Below, piece after piece: positions 43,426 through 52,851 of a stretch of DNA of 58,401 nt (its first letter is position 1; each line of letters opens with the position of its first letter). The stretch lies in contig DATIKU010000056.1 of NCBI GenBank assembly GCA_035477215.1, positions 1 through 58,401 on the forward strand, in the 5' to 3' direction. The notes beneath the pieces were generated by a model that saw only the letters and a program-made list of their open reading frames with translations, searched no databases and had not been told where the DNA came from. The translations under genes and the position numbers were made by a program. The DNA is from Spirochaetota bacterium. Its GTDB lineage: Bacteria > Spirochaetota > UBA4802 > UBA5368.

Positions 43426-43536
43426 CAATACGCCCGCCGGGCCGGGTTCAGCCGGCAGGCGCGGGATACGAAAAAGTCATCCGGCTTGCGTGCGGCAAAC
43501 CGAGAAAATGGCCGGACGTGCCAAAGGAGGAATGAT

Positions 43537-44103
43537 TTGTACTACGATGTAATTATGGCGGGCTTCGGCGGCCAGGGCATACAGGTGATGAGCCAGATCG
43601 CGGCGGTTGCGGCGATTAAAAAAGGATTCAACGTGACCTACCTTCCCTCCTACGGTGTGGAGAAGCGCGGAGGGCGCACAAACGTGACGCTGGTCATCGC
43701 TGACGAGGCGATAGGCTCCATGGTGACCAACCACCCGAAGTGCGTCATCGCCATGGACACCGTCGCCGTCGACAAGTACCAGAAGCTGGTGGCGCCGCGG
43801 GGTCTGCTCATCATGAACTCAAGCCTTGCCCCCGACAGCATGCTCCACAGGGACGACATCGAACCGCTCGCCCTCAGATGCAACGACGAGGCCCAGGCGC
43901 TGGGAAGCGCAATGCTCTCCGGCATGATCGCCCTCGGCGCGTTCCTCCAGAGATCGGGAATACTCGGCTTCAGCGACGTGGAGAGCGTAATGGAAGATGT
44001 CACACCCGAACGCCTTATAAAGACGATCCCCGCCAACCTCGAGGCGATACGGCGCGGCATCGAAATCGCCGCCAACGGCAGCGCCCGCTCTGCGCGGGAG
44101 TGA
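43537..44103 (+). CDS. korC: 2-oxoacid:ferredoxin oxidoreductase, gamma subunit
   Basis: 188 residues from TTG 43537, chosen because AAGGAGGAATGA ends 6 bases before it and YYDVIMAGFGGQGIQ is where the family begins; the longer frame is rejected. The FGGQG loop and YLPSYGVEKRGGRTNVTLVIADEAIGS are the CoA-binding and gamma-domain hallmarks. It completes the complex with KorA, KorB and KorD. The next gene block (NQR) begins after a gap of about 240 bases. Confidence 0.93.
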   Translation: MYYDVIMAGFGGQGIQVMSQIAAVAAIKKGFNVTYLPSYGVEKRGGRTNVTLVIADEAIGSMVTNHPKCVIAMDTVAVDKYQKLVAPRGLLIMNSSLAPDSMLHRDDIEPLALRCNDEAQALGSAMLSGMIALGAFLQRSGILGFSDVESVMEDVTPERLIKTIPANLEAIRRGIEIAANGSARSARE

Positions 44104-44165
44104 AGACGCCGCACCGGATTCGGCGCCTTCACTCTTCCACATCCACCCCGTCCGCCAAAAAATTC

Positions 44166-44194
44166 TTGCATCAATAGTATTCCTCGTGTACATT
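44166..44194 (+). promoter_or_regulatory. Candidate promoter for the nqr block
   Basis: TTGCAT at 44166-44171 and TACATT at 44189-44194 are 17 bases apart; matches are four and four to five of six. It precedes the NqrM-like gene by about 140 bases, a long leader, so this is uncertain. Confidence 0.35.
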
Positions 44195-44340
44195 CCCGCA
44201 TATGTTCGAGGCATCGCGCGATTCGGGAGAATGCTTTTGCCCGCCGCCCTCGACGGGGAAAAGCCGGAAGACGCTCCCGCCAATAAGCGAATATATTAGT
44301 TCGCGTATAACATCAGGCGCAGGGAAAAATACGGTCGGCC

Positions 44341-44517
44341 ATGGTTCCCACCATAGCAATAGCGTTCGCGATCGTCGCGCTCTTCATGGGGGCGATGGTG
44401 CCGTTATTCTCGCGGAAGAACGGCCGGCGCGGCGGCTGCGCGGCAGGTGCCGGCGGAATGAACCGCTGCGCCCGCTGCGGGAGCGTGCACCGGTCGGACC
44501 GCACCCCGGAAAAATGA
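44341..44517 (+). CDS. nqrM: NqrM-like Na+-NQR maturation factor
   Basis: 58 residues from ATG 44341; too short for common gene-finding cut-offs. One transmembrane helix (residues 3-22) is followed by a basic RKNGRRGG turn and cysteines Cys33, Cys43 and Cys46 (GGCAAG, CARCG). This layout, helix then conserved Cys, matches NqrM/DUF539, which is needed to insert the iron centre held between NqrD and NqrE. Position immediately before nqrA supports it. The ribosome site is weak and the Cys pattern is shorter than in Vibrio NqrM, so certainty is moderate. Confidence 0.65.
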   Translation: MVPTIAIAFAIVALFMGAMVPLFSRKNGRRGGCAAGAGGMNRCARCGSVHRSDRTPEK

Positions 44518-44639
44518 CCTCCCATGCCCGCGCCACAACGGGCCGGAGGCCTGCAGCCGCATGGACCGTGCCGGCGGCAACTTTTTACTATGCGTTGAGG
44601 CTGAACTACCATTATAGTCCGCATACGTGCTGAGTGTAT

Positions 44640-46010
44640 ATGGCGAACTACAGGCTGAAAAAGGGATACGACATCCGCATCGCGGGCGAGGCCGAAAAGT
44701 TCATCGAGCGCGCGCCGTTGCCTGAGAGCGTGGGGCTGTATCCGGCCGACTTTTACGGCATGACGCCGAAACCGCTTGTGGAGGGCGGCGAACGGGTCAA
44801 GGTCGGCACGCCGCTCTGGCGCGACAAGCGCAGGGAGTCGCTCGTCGTCACGTCTCCGGTTAGCGGCACGGTGGCAGAAGTCCGCCGCGGAGAGCGGCGG
44901 GTGCTGGGGGCCGTGGTCATACGGACCGACGGAAAACAGCACGTCGCCACGACAGCCGCCCCCCCTCCAAAACGCGTATCTTCCTCGGCGCGAGGAGACA
45001 TCATCGGCGCACTCTGTGCGGCCGGACTCTTCCCCCTCGTCCGCCAGCGCCCCTTCGGCACGATCGCCGACCCACAGGCCACGCCGCGCGACATCTTCGT
45101 TACGGCCATGGACACCGCGCCGCTCGCTCCGGACCAGGGGCTCATTATAAAAAACCACCAGCGGGAATTCCAGCGTGGCATCGACGTGCTCGCGGTCCTC
45201 ACCCCGGGCAAAGTGCATCTCTGCGCGGATGGAGGCCCGGGCGGCGACTCCCTTTTCGACGGCGTGAAAAACGTTGAGCACCACCGCTTCGCAGGCCCGC
45301 ACCCTGCCGGAAACGTCGGCGTGCATATCCATCACGTCTCCCCGATACGCGGCGCCGGCGACATCGTGTGGCACTGCACGGTCCAGGGGGTCATTCTGAT
45401 CGGACGATTTTTCATTGCGGGTGCGCCCTCGTTCGAGGTTACGGCAGCCGTAGCGGGACCGGCGGCGGCGCGGAGACGTTACGTAGAGGTCCTTGCGGGC
45501 GCGGAGATTTCATCCTTCGCCGGGGCGTCGGACGCGTTTCCGTCGGCGCGATTCATTTCCGGGAACGTCCTCACGGGCCGCAATGCCGGCGCGGACGGCT
45601 TTCTCGGCTTCGGCGACAACCTGGTCACAATCATTCCTGAAACGAAAAAAAGCGTGTTCCTGGGCTGGCTCTCCCCGGGGTTCTCGCTCGAGAGCTTCTC
45701 GGGCTCGTTTGTCTCGCGGCTTATGCCGCGGCGGCGCTTCGCGATCGACACCAACCGCAACGGCAGCGTCCGCGCCTTCGTCGCCACCGGCATCTACGAG
45801 CGCCTGCTGCCGATGGATATACTGCCTTTGTTTCTCCTGAAGTCCATACTCGCCGGCGATATCGAGGAGATGGAAAAGCTCGGCATACTCGATGTAACGC
45901 CGGAAGACTTCGCGCTGTGCGAATATGCCTGCCCCTCCAAGACCGACATACAGCGCATACTGCGAGACGGGATCGATCTCGTGCTCAAGGAGGCGCGGGA
46001 AAGAGAATGA
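44640..46010 (+). CDS. nqrA: Na+-translocating NADH:quinone reductase subunit A
   Basis: 456 residues from ATG 44640; GTG 44634 two codons upstream is an alternative. NqrA is the peripheral quinone-reactive subunit. It starts with RLKKGYDIRIAGEAE, the family opening, followed by a barrel-sandwich hybrid domain with VTSPVSGTVAEVRRGERR, and C-terminal SLBB-like and helical regions (CEYACPSKTDIQRILRDGIDLVLKE). Length agrees with about 447 in Vibrio. Four-base overlap with nqrB. Confidence 0.96.
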   Translation: MANYRLKKGYDIRIAGEAEKFIERAPLPESVGLYPADFYGMTPKPLVEGGERVKVGTPLWRDKRRESLVVTSPVSGTVAEVRRGERRVLGAVVIRTDGKQHVATTAAPPPKRVSSSARGDIIGALCAAGLFPLVRQRPFGTIADPQATPRDIFVTAMDTAPLAPDQGLIIKNHQREFQRGIDVLAVLTPGKVHLCADGGPGGDSLFDGVKNVEHHRFAGPHPAGNVGVHIHHVSPIRGAGDIVWHCTVQGVILIGRFFIAGAPSFEVTAAVAGPAAARRRYVEVLAGAEISSFAGASDAFPSARFISGNVLTGRNAGADGFLGFGDNLVTIIPETKKSVFLGWLSPGFSLESFSGSFVSRLMPRRRFAIDTNRNGSVRAFVATGIYERLLPMDILPLFLLKSILAGDIEEMEKLGILDVTPEDFALCEYACPSKTDIQRILRDGIDLVLKEARERE

Positions 46011-47167
46011 AACCACCCGGAAAGATGCGATCGGCGTTCGAAAAAGGGGGACGCCTCGAACGGTTCTGGCCGCTCGTCGACGCGGCCGAGACCTTTTTCT
46101 TCCGCCTGCCGGTGCGCACGGCCGGCGGGGCCCATATCCGCGACGCGTACGACCTCAAGCGCATGATGATGATCGTTGTGGTTGCGCTCTTTCCCAGCAT
46201 GATCTTCGGCACCTATAACGTCGGCTACCAGTTTTACGCCTCGGCCGGCATTTCGGCCGATCACATCGCCTGCATGCTCAAGGGCCTTACGGTGATCATT
46301 CCGCTCTACGTCGTCACCTTCGCCGTCGGCGGGGCCTGGGAGGTGTTCTTCGCCCTCATCCGCGGCGAGGAGATCAACGAGGGATTTTTCGTCACCGGCG
46401 CGCTCATCCCGCTCGTCATGCCGCCGGCCATCCCGCTGTGGCAGCTTGCGCTGGCGGTGAGCTTCGGCGTGGTGCTCGGCAAGGAGCTCTTCGGCGGCAC
46501 GGGTATGAACATCTTCAACCCGGCGCTCGTCAGCCGCGCTTTTCTTTTCTTCGCCTATCCAAAGTCCATCTCGGGCGCCGGCGTGTGGACGCTCACCGGC
46601 GACAGGGTGGTCGACGCCTACACCATGGCCACGCCGCTGCACCTTGGCATCGAGCCGAAGGGAGACATCATAACCCATCTTTCAGCCAACGGGTTCGATT
46701 TCTGGAGGATGTTCACCGGCCTCGAACCGGGCAGCATAGGGGAGACCAGCGTTATCGCGATACTGATCGGGGCGCTCATCCTCATCATAACAGGCGTCGG
46801 GAGCTGGCGAATCATCGTTTCGGTCTTCGCCGGCGGCGCTGTGGTGGCGCTCGTCTGCAACGCCTTCGCCCCGTCGCCCGCGAGCATACTGGCGCTCCCC
46901 GCGCACTACCATTTCGTGATGGGCGGCTTCGCCTTCGGCGCGGTCTTCATGGCCACCGACCCGGTCTCGGCCGCGGGGACGAACTCCGGCAAGTACGTCT
47001 ATGGCTTTTTGATCGGCGCGCTCACCGTCATGGTCCGCACGCTCAACCCGGCCTACCCGGAAGGGATGATGCTCGCCATACTCTTCATGAATCTTTTCGC
47101 GCCGCTCATCGATTACACGGTGGTGCAGCTCAATATGAAACGGAGGGTGCGCCGTGCGGCAGGGTAA
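46007..47167 (+). CDS. nqrB: Na+-translocating NADH:quinone reductase subunit B
   Basis: 386 residues from ATG 46007. This is an integral membrane subunit with about ten helices. The family region DAYDLKRMMMIVVVALFPSMIFGTYNVGYQ and the covalent-FMN site (AYTMATPL, Thr209) are present. It also carries riboflavin and binds the quinone end of the complex. It forms the Na+ pathway with NqrD and NqrE. It overlaps nqrC by 14 bases. The N-terminal 30 residues are shorter than in Vibrio (415). Confidence 0.97.
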   Translation: MKPPGKMRSAFEKGGRLERFWPLVDAAETFFFRLPVRTAGGAHIRDAYDLKRMMMIVVVALFPSMIFGTYNVGYQFYASAGISADHIACMLKGLTVIIPLYVVTFAVGGAWEVFFALIRGEEINEGFFVTGALIPLVMPPAIPLWQLALAVSFGVVLGKELFGGTGMNIFNPALVSRAFLFFAYPKSISGAGVWTLTGDRVVDAYTMATPLHLGIEPKGDIITHLSANGFDFWRMFTGLEPGSIGETSVIAILIGALILIITGVGSWRIIVSVFAGGAVVALVCNAFAPSPASILALPAHYHFVMGGFAFGAVFMATDPVSAAGTNSGKYVYGFLIGALTVMVRTLNPAYPEGMMLAILFMNLFAPLIDYTVVQLNMKRRVRRAAG

Positions 47168-47948
47168 CGCGTACACGCTCATCTTTCTGGCAGCGGTGGC
47201 GCTCGCCGCCTCGCTCGTCCTCTCCCTCGCCTCTCATCTCCTCAAGGAGCGTCAGGTCCTGCTGCAGCGGGCCGACATGAAACGGAACATCCTCATCGCC
47301 GCGGGCTTCATGGAGTGCTACGCGGACGCCCACGAGGCGAAACGCGAGATGGATCCCGGCATCTGCGCCGACGTGCATCTCTATTACCAGGCGCACATGC
47401 GCGCGCTGCTTCTCGACCACCGGGGGAAGGTCGTCGATGAACCGGGAACGCGCCCGGAACTCGTGGATCCCGCGCGCGAGGCCGAAAAGCCCCCCGGGAA
47501 ACGGCGCTATCCGGTTTTTCTGCGCGTCGATTCGATCAAAGGAAAAGAAGTGGTCTCCGCCTACTGCATCCCCATTTACGGAAAGGGACTCTGGTCCTCG
47601 CTCTATGGATATCTCGCGCTCGAGCCCGACCTCAACACCGTAAAGGGCCTCACCTTCCATAAACAGGGCGAGACGCCGGGGCTCGGCGCCGAAATACAGT
47701 CCCGCTGGTTCCAGGATGGATTCAAGGGAAAGAAGATACTGGACGGCGGGGGGAACCTCGTCTCCATTACCGTGCTCAAGGGGAAGCTGGACCCGTCCTC
47801 ACCGCAGGCCGCTCATCTGGTGGACGGCATCAGCGGCGCGACCCTGACCACGAAGGGCGTCACGGAACTCTTGATGAGAAGCCTCTCGATGTACGAGCCC
47901 TATTTCACAATGATCCGTCGCGGAGGTGTCGAACATGGCAGTCGATAA
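47154..47948 (+). CDS. nqrC: Na+-translocating NADH:quinone reductase subunit C
   Basis: 264 residues from GTG 47154. One N-terminal helix (8-30) anchors a periplasmic FMN-binding domain; the flavin-attachment motif SGAT is at 227-230 with Thr230 as the linked residue. [31 protein letters not shown] is the strongly conserved core. Flavin transfer needs ApbE, which is not in the window. Reaction: electron relay from the membrane Fe centre of NqrD/E to NqrB. It overlaps nqrD by 14 bases. Confidence 0.97.
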   Translation: MRQGNAYTLIFLAAVALAASLVLSLASHLLKERQVLLQRADMKRNILIAAGFMECYADAHEAKREMDPGICADVHLYYQAHMRALLLDHRGKVVDEPGTRPELVDPAREAEKPPGKRRYPVFLRVDSIKGKEVVSAYCIPIYGKGLWSSLYGYLALEPDLNTVKGLTFHKQGETPGLGAEIQSRWFQDGFKGKKILDGGGNLVSITVLKGKLDPSSPQAAHLVDGISGATLTTKGVTELLMRSLSMYEPYFTMIRRGGVEHGSR

Positions 47949-48549
47949 AAAAATCTTCCTTTCCCCGATAAACGAAAACAATCCCATCACCACCCAGGTG
48001 CTGGGCATATGCTCGGCGCTCGCCGTCACCTCGCAGCTCAAGCCGTCGATCGTGATGGGGCTGGCCGTCATCGCCGTGGTCGCCTTCTCGAACCTTATCA
48101 CCTCGTTCATGCGGGAATATATTCCGCAGAAGGTGCGCATCATCGTCGAGATGACCGTGGTGGCCTCGCTCGTCATCCTTGTGGACCAGCTGCTCAAGGC
48201 CTACGCCTTCCAGATGTCCAAGCAGCTTTCGGTCTTTGTGGGCCTCATCATCACCAACTGCATCGTGCTGGGGCGCATCGAGGCCTTCTCGATGGGAAAC
48301 CGCCCCGTTCCATCATTTGTCGACGGACTGGGGAACGGCCTGGGATACGCGCTCATCCTCTTTGTCGTCGGTTTTTTCCGGGAACTCCTGGGGTTCGGAA
48401 AAATCCTCGGCTACCAGGTGCTCCCGGAGTCGCTGTACGCGGCGGGCTACGAGAACAACGGCCTGATGGTGCTCGCACCGGGCGCGTTCATCATCCTCTC
48501 GCTCATCATCTGGCTGCAGCGAACCATATCCGGATACCGCGAGGACTGA
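47935..48549 (+). CDS. nqrD: Na+-translocating NADH:quinone reductase subunit D
   Basis: 204 residues from ATG 47935, with GGAGG 9 bases upstream; an in-frame start nine bases earlier is less well spaced. Six membrane helices. Family phrases: [42 protein letters not shown]. The inverted pair with NqrE houses an Fe centre bound by Cys in the middle of the membrane (Cys in ITNCIV here). Same fold as RnfE. Confidence 0.97.
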   Translation: MAVDKKIFLSPINENNPITTQVLGICSALAVTSQLKPSIVMGLAVIAVVAFSNLITSFMREYIPQKVRIIVEMTVVASLVILVDQLLKAYAFQMSKQLSVFVGLIITNCIVLGRIEAFSMGNRPVPSFVDGLGNGLGYALILFVVGFFRELLGFGKILGYQVLPESLYAAGYENNGLMVLAPGAFIILSLIIWLQRTISGYRED

Positions 48550-48555
48550 GGCGTC

Positions 48556-49173
48556 ATGGAACTTGTAAACATCGGCATTCGCGCGATATTCACCGAAAAC
48601 ATCATACTGGCGTATTTCCTGGGCATGTGCTCGTTCCTGGCCCTGTCGAAAAAAATGCCAACATCGCTCGGCCTGGGCGTGGCGGTGGTCTTCGTTCTCT
48701 CCATCACCGCCCCGGCCAACTGGATCATCCACGAGTACGTGCTCCGCGAGGGCGCGCTCGCGTGGCTCGGCCCGCAATTCAAGGAGGTGGACTTAGGCTT
48801 TCTCGTATTCATCTCGTTCATAGCCGTCATAGCGGCGCTGGTACAGGTTGTGGAAATGGCGATCGAAAAGTTCTCGTCGAAGCTCTACAGCGCTCTCGGC
48901 ATCTATCTTCCGCTCATCACGGTCAACTGCGCGATCCTCGGCGTTTCGCTCTTCATGGTGGAGCGCCGGCTAACGCTCGCCGAAACCGCGGTCTTCGGCT
49001 TCAGCTCCGGACTCGGCTGGTTCATGGCCATTGTCAGCATGGCGGCAATACGGTGGAAACTGCGCTATTCGAACATTCCCTCCGGCATGAGGGGGCTGGG
49101 CATCACCATGCTTGTCACCGGCCTCATGGCCATGGCGTTCATGATATTCTCCGGAATCAGCCTGGGGCACTGA
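48556..49173 (+). CDS. nqrE: Na+-translocating NADH:quinone reductase subunit E
   Basis: 205 residues from ATG 48556, six bases after nqrD. Six membrane helices, opening ELVNIGIRAIFTENIILAYFLGMCSFLALSKKMPTSL-type family block (key pieces FTENIILA, LGMCSFLA). Homologous to RnfA and inverted relative to NqrD. Its Cys in LGMCS and in TVNCAILG are the expected Fe ligands. nqrF starts two bases after its stop. Confidence 0.97.
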   Translation: MELVNIGIRAIFTENIILAYFLGMCSFLALSKKMPTSLGLGVAVVFVLSITAPANWIIHEYVLREGALAWLGPQFKEVDLGFLVFISFIAVIAALVQVVEMAIEKFSSKLYSALGIYLPLITVNCAILGVSLFMVERRLTLAETAVFGFSSGLGWFMAIVSMAAIRWKLRYSNIPSGMRGLGITMLVTGLMAMAFMIFSGISLGH

Positions 49174-49174
49174 T

Positions 49175-50416
49175 ATGATCGTCATCGTAACGGGAGTCGC
49201 GGCGTTTTCTTTCATCATCCTCGCGCTCGGCCTTGTCATCATCGCGGCCGAATCACGCCTGGCGCCCAAGGGGGCCGCCCGCATCGTCATTAATGGTGAC
49301 GCGGAAAAAGCCTTCGATGCTCAGCCGGGCAAGTCCCTGCTCACCGTCCTCTCGCGGCAGGGCATACTCCTGCCATCGGCATGCGGCGGCAAGGGGACCT
49401 GCGGCACCTGCAAGTGCCGGGTGACGGAAGGCGGCGGCGACATCCTCCCCACCGAGACGGCGCATATCACGCGCGCCATGGAGAAACAGCACTGGCGCCT
49501 TTCGTGCCAGGTCAAGGTGCGGACCGACATGGCTGTGCGCGTTCCCGAGGAGATATTCTCGATCAAAAAATGGGACTGCGAGGTGGTATCGAACAACAAC
49601 GTGGCCACGTTCATCAAGGAGTTCGTGGTGCGCCTCCCGGAGGGTGAGTCGCTCGACTTCAGGCCCGGCGGCTACGTACAGATCGACATCCCGCCGTACG
49701 CGATCGGCTTCGCGAAGGACATCGAGGTGGAGCCCGCATACATCGACGACTGGAAGCGCCTGGACATCTTCGATCTTAAATCAGGGAACGCGTCCACCGA
49801 CACGCGCGCCTATTCCATGGCCAACCACCCGGCCGAGGGAAACCTCGTCAAGCTCAACGTCCGCATCGCCACGCCGCCCTGGGACTTCAAGCGCAGGCAT
49901 TTCAGCAATCTGCCCCCGGGTATCGGATCGTCGTACATTTTCAGCCGCAAACCCGGCGACATGGTTTCGATCTCCGGTCCCTTCGGCGAGTTCTTCATAC
50001 AGGAGACCGGTCGCGAGATGATGTACATCGGCGGCGGGGCGGGCATGGCGCCGCTGCGCTCGCACATCTTCCATTTATTCCATACCGAGAAGACGAAGCG
50101 GCGGGTCAATTACTGGTACGGCGCGCGGTCGAAACGCGAGATCTTTTATGAGGACGAGTTCAGGGCGATCGAGAAGAAATTTAAAAACTTTTTGTTCAAC
50201 ATCGCCCTCTCGGAGCCGCTCCCGGAGGACAACTGGAAGGGCAACAGGGGATTCATACACCAGGCGGTATACGAAAACTATTTGAAGAAGCACCACGCCC
50301 CAGATGAGATCGAATACTACCTCTGCGGCCCGCCCATGATGCTCGACGCGGTACAGAAGATGCTCGACGACCTCGGCGTCGACCCGGAGATGATCCGCTT
50401 CGACAAGTTCGGCTGA
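49175..50416 (+). CDS. nqrF: Na+-translocating NADH:quinone reductase subunit F
   Basis: 413 residues from ATG 49175. One N-terminal helix, then a [2Fe-2S] ferredoxin domain with Cys70, Cys76, Cys79 and Cys111, then an FAD domain (RAYSMANHP) and an NADH domain (GGGAGMAPLRSH, YLCGPPMM). It is the electron-entry subunit: NADH to FAD to 2Fe-2S on the cytoplasmic side. It ends the block; a short CCGTC/GACGG stem lies in the gap to the convergent gene. Confidence 0.97.
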   Translation: MIVIVTGVAAFSFIILALGLVIIAAESRLAPKGAARIVINGDAEKAFDAQPGKSLLTVLSRQGILLPSACGGKGTCGTCKCRVTEGGGDILPTETAHITRAMEKQHWRLSCQVKVRTDMAVRVPEEIFSIKKWDCEVVSNNNVATFIKEFVVRLPEGESLDFRPGGYVQIDIPPYAIGFAKDIEVEPAYIDDWKRLDIFDLKSGNASTDTRAYSMANHPAEGNLVKLNVRIATPPWDFKRRHFSNLPPGIGSSYIFSRKPGDMVSISGPFGEFFIQETGREMMYIGGGAGMAPLRSHIFHLFHTEKTKRRVNYWYGARSKREIFYEDEFRAIEKKFKNFLFNIALSEPLPEDNWKGNRGFIHQAVYENYLKKHHAPDEIEYYLCGPPMMLDAVQKMLDDLGVDPEMIRFDKFG

Positions 50417-50461
50417 GTCGGCCGCTCCCTTGGAGTTTCCGTCCCGGACGGCCCCCGTGTG

Positions 50462-51718
50462 CTACTTCCCCGGCGCGCCGCCGAGCCCCTCGAGGAGCGC
50501 GCGGTATTTCGCCGCCGACTCCTTGCTCCCGGTCCTCTCGTACGCGTCGGCTATTTCGTCGTACGCGTAGCGGAGATGCGTTTCGGCGATCTTCTTTTTC
50601 AGCTTCCCGGAACTCAGGCCTTCCTCGATCCCCCGGATCTCGGCGGTATACAGCTCGATGGCCCTCTCAAGGGAGCGCTGTTCCTCGGCGCGTCTGGACA
50701 GCGAGGCGTAGAAGTTGGCCATGCGATAATAGGCGGTGCCGTTCTCCCCGCCGCCCGCTATCCGCCGTTTTTTCTCCTCCAGGGCCATCTTGATAAGCGT
50801 CCGTGCGCGCTCTTCCTCGCCCTTTTTCCGGAGAAAGGACGCGTAATTGTACAGCGTGTCGGGGTTGCAAAGCTCCGGCGCGGCGACCAGGTACTCGAAG
50901 ACCTTTTCGGCCTGGACGTCGAGCCCGCGCCGCGGGTACTCCTTTATGGCGAAGAGATTCATCCTCGAGCTCAGGACATCGGGCCACGGCCATCGGACGG
51001 AGAGTAAAAGCGCGCTCGCCACAACGGCGCCCGTAAGCAGCCATGCGGGGAGGATATGCAGCCGGTCACGATCGGCCGCGGGTCCAGTATCAAAATAAAT
51101 GTCGAGCGAGAGGAACGCGAAGCCGTACGCGAAGATGAGCTCGTTGAATTCCTCCGATTTCGGGATGATACCGAAATACGCGAAAACGAGCGCCAGTATG
51201 AAATACGGGGCCGTAAAGGGCGGTATCCTCGGCACCTTCAGCCATTCGAGCAGGCGTCCGATTATTCCGAGCTTCCGCCGGGGAATCCACGACAGCAGGA
51301 GCCACACGAACACTCCGTTGTGGAAAAGCATTTTGGTGTATTTGACAAAACTCAGGTTGTGCAGGTTGAACTCTCGCTGGTGATTGTGCTCCATGAAGAA
51401 ATCGGTGGTTTCGATGCCGATGATGCGCTGCCCCCAGCTTATCTCCTCCATGCCGACGAAGAACATGAACAGGAAGAGCAGCGCATTGATCATCGTACGC
51501 GCGTCCCTGTTTCTTATCATCGCCCACGCCATCATGACACAGCCCGCGAGGTACGCCGTGGTGGTGGCGTACTCGCCCGGCGTGTCCTCGGATATGAAAT
51601 ACACGTACCACACCGGAAAGTGGTAATAGAGCACCATGATCGCGGCGAAGGCGGCCACGCACACGCCGCTGTTGATCAGAATTGATTTAGTCCTGATGGA
51701 GAGCCTGTCGATCATCAT
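50462..51718 (-). CDS. Membrane protein with C-terminal TPR-like region
   Basis: 418 residues from ATG 51718; an alternative start is the next codon. Residues 1-240 contain about seven hydrophobic segments with the signature EEISWGQRIIGIETTDFF in an extramembrane loop. From residue 260 the chain is soluble and repeat-like (DTLYNYASFLRKKGEEERARTLIKMALEEKKRR, LRYAYDEIADAYERTGSKESAAKY), resembling two or three TPR hairpins. The EEISWGQR loop recurs in uncharacterised membrane proteins of several phyla. Substrate and role unknown. It is separated from the ABC cluster by about 190 bases. Confidence 0.72.
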   Translation of the reverse strand: MMIDRLSIRTKSILINSGVCVAAFAAIMVLYYHFPVWYVYFISEDTPGEYATTTAYLAGCVMMAWAMIRNRDARTMINALLFLFMFFVGMEEISWGQRIIGIETTDFFMEHNHQREFNLHNLSFVKYTKMLFHNGVFVWLLLSWIPRRKLGIIGRLLEWLKVPRIPPFTAPYFILALVFAYFGIIPKSEEFNELIFAYGFAFLSLDIYFDTGPAADRDRLHILPAWLLTGAVVASALLLSVRWPWPDVLSSRMNLFAIKEYPRRGLDVQAEKVFEYLVAAPELCNPDTLYNYASFLRKKGEEERARTLIKMALEEKKRRIAGGGENGTAYYRMANFYASLSRRAEEQRSLERAIELYTAEIRGIEEGLSSGKLKKKIAETHLRYAYDEIADAYERTGSKESAAKYRALLEGLGGAPGK

Positions 51719-51869
51719 CGTCCTCTGGATTCATCGTTGCCGGAATCGGGGCGCCGGCCCCTGTCGGGGGTAAGCATGGAGCCGAAAGGCCGTATTTCAA
51801 TAATAATTTACCCATTCCTGAAATATTCTTAATATCGAATATTCATACTGCTCATTTAACCCGAACCTG

Positions 51870-51895
51870 TTCCGGCAAGGTGGTCCGCGCCGGAA
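51870..51895 (-). repeat. Stem-loop after the exporter operon
   Basis: TTCCGGC (51870-51876) and GCCGGAA (51889-51895) form a 7-bp stem with a 12-base loop. A second hairpin, GGGGT/ACCCC, overlaps the stop codon of the ATPase gene at 51907-51920. Neither has a T-run, so they may stabilise the 3' end or help Rho-dependent termination. Confidence 0.4.
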
Positions 51896-51911
51896 ACGAC
51901 AAGCCCGGGGT

Positions 51912-52841
51912 TCAGACCCCGAGCCTGCGGGCGTGGGAAACGAAAACATCCTCCAGCGTGGCGCCGACTTCCTCGATGATAAAACCGGCGATTCCTTTTC
52001 CCCGGAGCGCCTTCGCCAGTTCGCGCTTCAATGGAAAACCCTTTTCGCACATGATGTGGATCTCGCTCCCGAAAATCGCCGCCTCGTCGATAAACGGAAG
52101 CGCGGCGACCTCCTCGAACACCTCGATGAAGCGCTCCACCCGAAGCGACCAGACGCTGTACGGCAATGCCGCCTTGAGCGCGGAAGGCGAGTCCAGCGCG
52201 ATGATCTTCCCCGCGATGATGAGCGCCATGCGGTCGCAGTGCTCGGCCTCGTCCATGTAGTGCGTCGTGACGAAGATGGTCTTGCCGTTTTTCGAGAAAT
52301 CGTAGATGATCTCCCAGAAAGTGCGCCGCATGATGGGGTCCACCCCCGAGGTCGGTTCGTCGAGAAAGAGCACCGGCGGATCGTGCAGAATCGCTCCCCC
52401 CAGGGCCAGGCGCTGCTTCACGCCGCCGGGGAGACTTTTCACAACAGTGTCCTTCCGCCTCCCGATGTCCGCCATTTTCACAACGTACGCGATGCGCTCG
52501 CGAAGCCGCGCCCCCTCGAGACCGTAAAGGCTCCCGAAGAACTCGAGGTTCTCGCGCACCGTAAGGTCGTCGTACAGTGAAAACTTCTGCGACATGTAGC
52601 CAATGACGGTCTTGATGCTCTCCTGAGCGGTCATGATGTCGAAACCCGCCACGCTCCCCTCTCCCGCGGTGGGCGCAAGGATGCCGCAGAGCATGCGGAT
52701 TGTGGTGCTCTTCCCGGCGCCGTTGGGGCCGAGGAAACCGAAGATCTCGCCCGCACGGACGTTGAAGCTGATATCGTTCACCGCGTAGAAATCTTCGAAA
52801 CGTTTCGAGAGTCCGCGTACCTCCACCGAAAACCCGCTCAT
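51912..52841 (-). CDS. ABC exporter ATPase (YbhF-like, second half)
   Basis: 309 residues from ATG 52841. Walker A GPNGAGKST (38-46), Q-loop region VIGYMSQKFSLYDDLTV, signature loop variant LPGGVKQR, Walker B VLFLDEPTSGVDP and H-loop TTHYMDEAEHCDR. It powers the two ABC-2 permeases encoded upstream. In YbhF-type exporters two ATPase domains are fused; here they are separate genes flanking the permeases. The signature loop has Pro where LSGGQ has Ser. It is the last gene of the unit. Confidence 0.93.
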   Translation of the reverse strand: MSGFSVEVRGLSKRFEDFYAVNDISFNVRAGEIFGFLGPNGAGKSTTIRMLCGILAPTAGEGSVAGFDIMTAQESIKTVIGYMSQKFSLYDDLTVRENLEFFGSLYGLEGARLRERIAYVVKMADIGRRKDTVVKSLPGGVKQRLALGGAILHDPPVLFLDEPTSGVDPIMRRTFWEIIYDFSKNGKTIFVTTHYMDEAEHCDRMALIIAGKIIALDSPSALKAALPYSVWSLRVERFIEVFEEVAALPFIDEAAIFGSEIHIMCEKGFPLKRELAKALRGKGIAGFIIEEVGATLEDVFVSHARRLGV

Positions 52842-52851
52842 CGCCGTCACC

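Noticed and set aside
45794-46678. Minus-strand frame opposite nqrA/nqrB
   Set aside because: Shadow of the nqr genes with His/Arg/Glu-rich, unnatural composition.
50439-50451. Small CCGTC/GACGG stem between nqrF and the convergent gene as a terminator
   Set aside because: Only five base pairs and no T-run on either strand.
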